From: Bacteroidales bacterium
GTDB taxonomy: Bacteria > Bacteroidota > Bacteroidia > Bacteroidales > PUMT01
Assembly (NCBI GenBank): GCA_007132365.1
Contig: SLOS01000275.1
Span: 1-6,124 of the forward strand
Length of the DNA stretch: 6,124 nt
Direction of reading: 5' to 3'
Both the position numbers and the translations under genes were made by a program. This document shows positions 5,742-6,124 of this stretch, one piece after another; the first letter of the stretch is position 1, and each line of letters opens with the position of its first letter. The notes beneath the pieces are model-generated. The model worked only from the letters and a program-made list of their open reading frames with translations. It was not told the DNA's origin and ran no database searches.

Positions 5742-6124
5742 ATGAGCGTGAAAATTGCTTTTTTCGATGCCAAGCCTTACGACAGGGATATTTTCAATGA
5801 GGTAAACAATGATTTTGGCTATGATATAAAATATTTCAGGTTCAACCTGACTGCCGACAATGCAATCCTTTCCGAATGTGCGGATGTGATATGTGTGTTT
5901 GTTAATGATATGATCTCATCTGAAGTGATCGACAAGCTTCATGAATGCAAAGTAAAACTGATCGCTTTAAGATGTTCAGGGTATAATAATGTGGACCTGA
6001 AAGCTGCAGCTGATAAAATCCAGGTGGCCAGGGTACCTGCATACTCTCCGAATGCAATTGCCGAACATACGGTTGCGCTGATGCTTTCACTGAACCGTAA
6101 GATACACAGGGCTTACTGGAGGAC
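5742..6124 (+). CDS. ldhA: D-lactate dehydrogenase, 2-hydroxyacid dehydrogenase family (5' part only)
   Basis: The first 127 codons of a D-isomer-specific 2-hydroxyacid dehydrogenase, which reduces pyruvate to D-lactate with NADH in fermentation; the gene runs off the right edge. The sequence begins MSVKIAFFDAKPYDRDIFNE and has the LdhA-type FVND (53-56), the substrate-loop RCSGYNNVDLKAAA (77-90) and VPAYSPNAIAEHTVALMLSLNR (98-119), followed by KIHRAYWR. These are close to bacterial fermentative LdhA and distinguish it from phosphoglycerate or formate dehydrogenases. The nucleotide-binding GxGxxG and the catalytic Arg, Glu and His lie outside the window. The ATG at 5742 is preceded by A-rich sequence (AAAACCAAATACC), as expected for Bacteroidota. 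It is the only gene on the plus strand and diverges from the aldehyde dehydrogenase. Confidence 0.9.
   Translation, partial: MSVKIAFFDAKPYDRDIFNEVNNDFGYDIKYFRFNLTADNAILSECADVICVFVNDMISSEVIDKLHECKVKLIALRCSGYNNVDLKAAADKIQVARVPAYSPNAIAEHTVALMLSLNRKIHRAYWR

Overview
The window looks like a chromosomal stretch from a member of the Bacteroidota. The evidence is the protein families (DUF4833, a YceI-like protein with a Bacteroidota-style signal peptide, a tRNA_anti-like OB-fold membrane protein, a BamA/TamA-like barrel remnant, a Bacteroidota-type LdhA), A-rich leaders without clear Shine-Dalgarno sequences, and moderate GC content. No rRNA, tRNA, CRISPR array, insertion sequence or phage gene is visible.

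Six of the seven intact or edge-cut genes, plus one decayed gene, lie on the minus strand. Reading leftward from about 5.6 kb: a Sad/YneI-type succinate-semialdehyde dehydrogenase (4247-5623); a broken remnant of an outer-membrane barrel gene (3561-4066); an OB-fold membrane-anchored protein (2921-3394); a YceI-like secreted protein whose first 24 codons are a 9-bp tandem repeat (2219-2848); a strong 12-bp hairpin (2180-2207); a secreted DUF4833 protein (1644-2165); an Arg-type cysteine dioxygenase (671-1510); and the first 177 codons of a group II PLP-dependent decarboxylase (1-532, running off the left edge). On the plus strand a D-lactate dehydrogenase gene starts at 5742 and runs off the right edge. 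It diverges from the aldehyde dehydrogenase across a 118-bp spacer.

The most meaningful functional unit is the cysteine dioxygenase followed by the decarboxylase. Together they predict L-cysteine to cysteine sulfinate to hypotaurine, a taurine-type pathway best known from animals. The OB-fold, YceI and DUF4833 genes form an envelope-directed block of unknown job. The dehydrogenase and LdhA genes are ordinary central-metabolism functions. I found no defence or mobile system. The less ordinary items are the taurine-type gene pair, two in-frame minisatellites that reshape protein ends (YceI N-terminus, dioxygenase C-terminus), and the barrel pseudogene.
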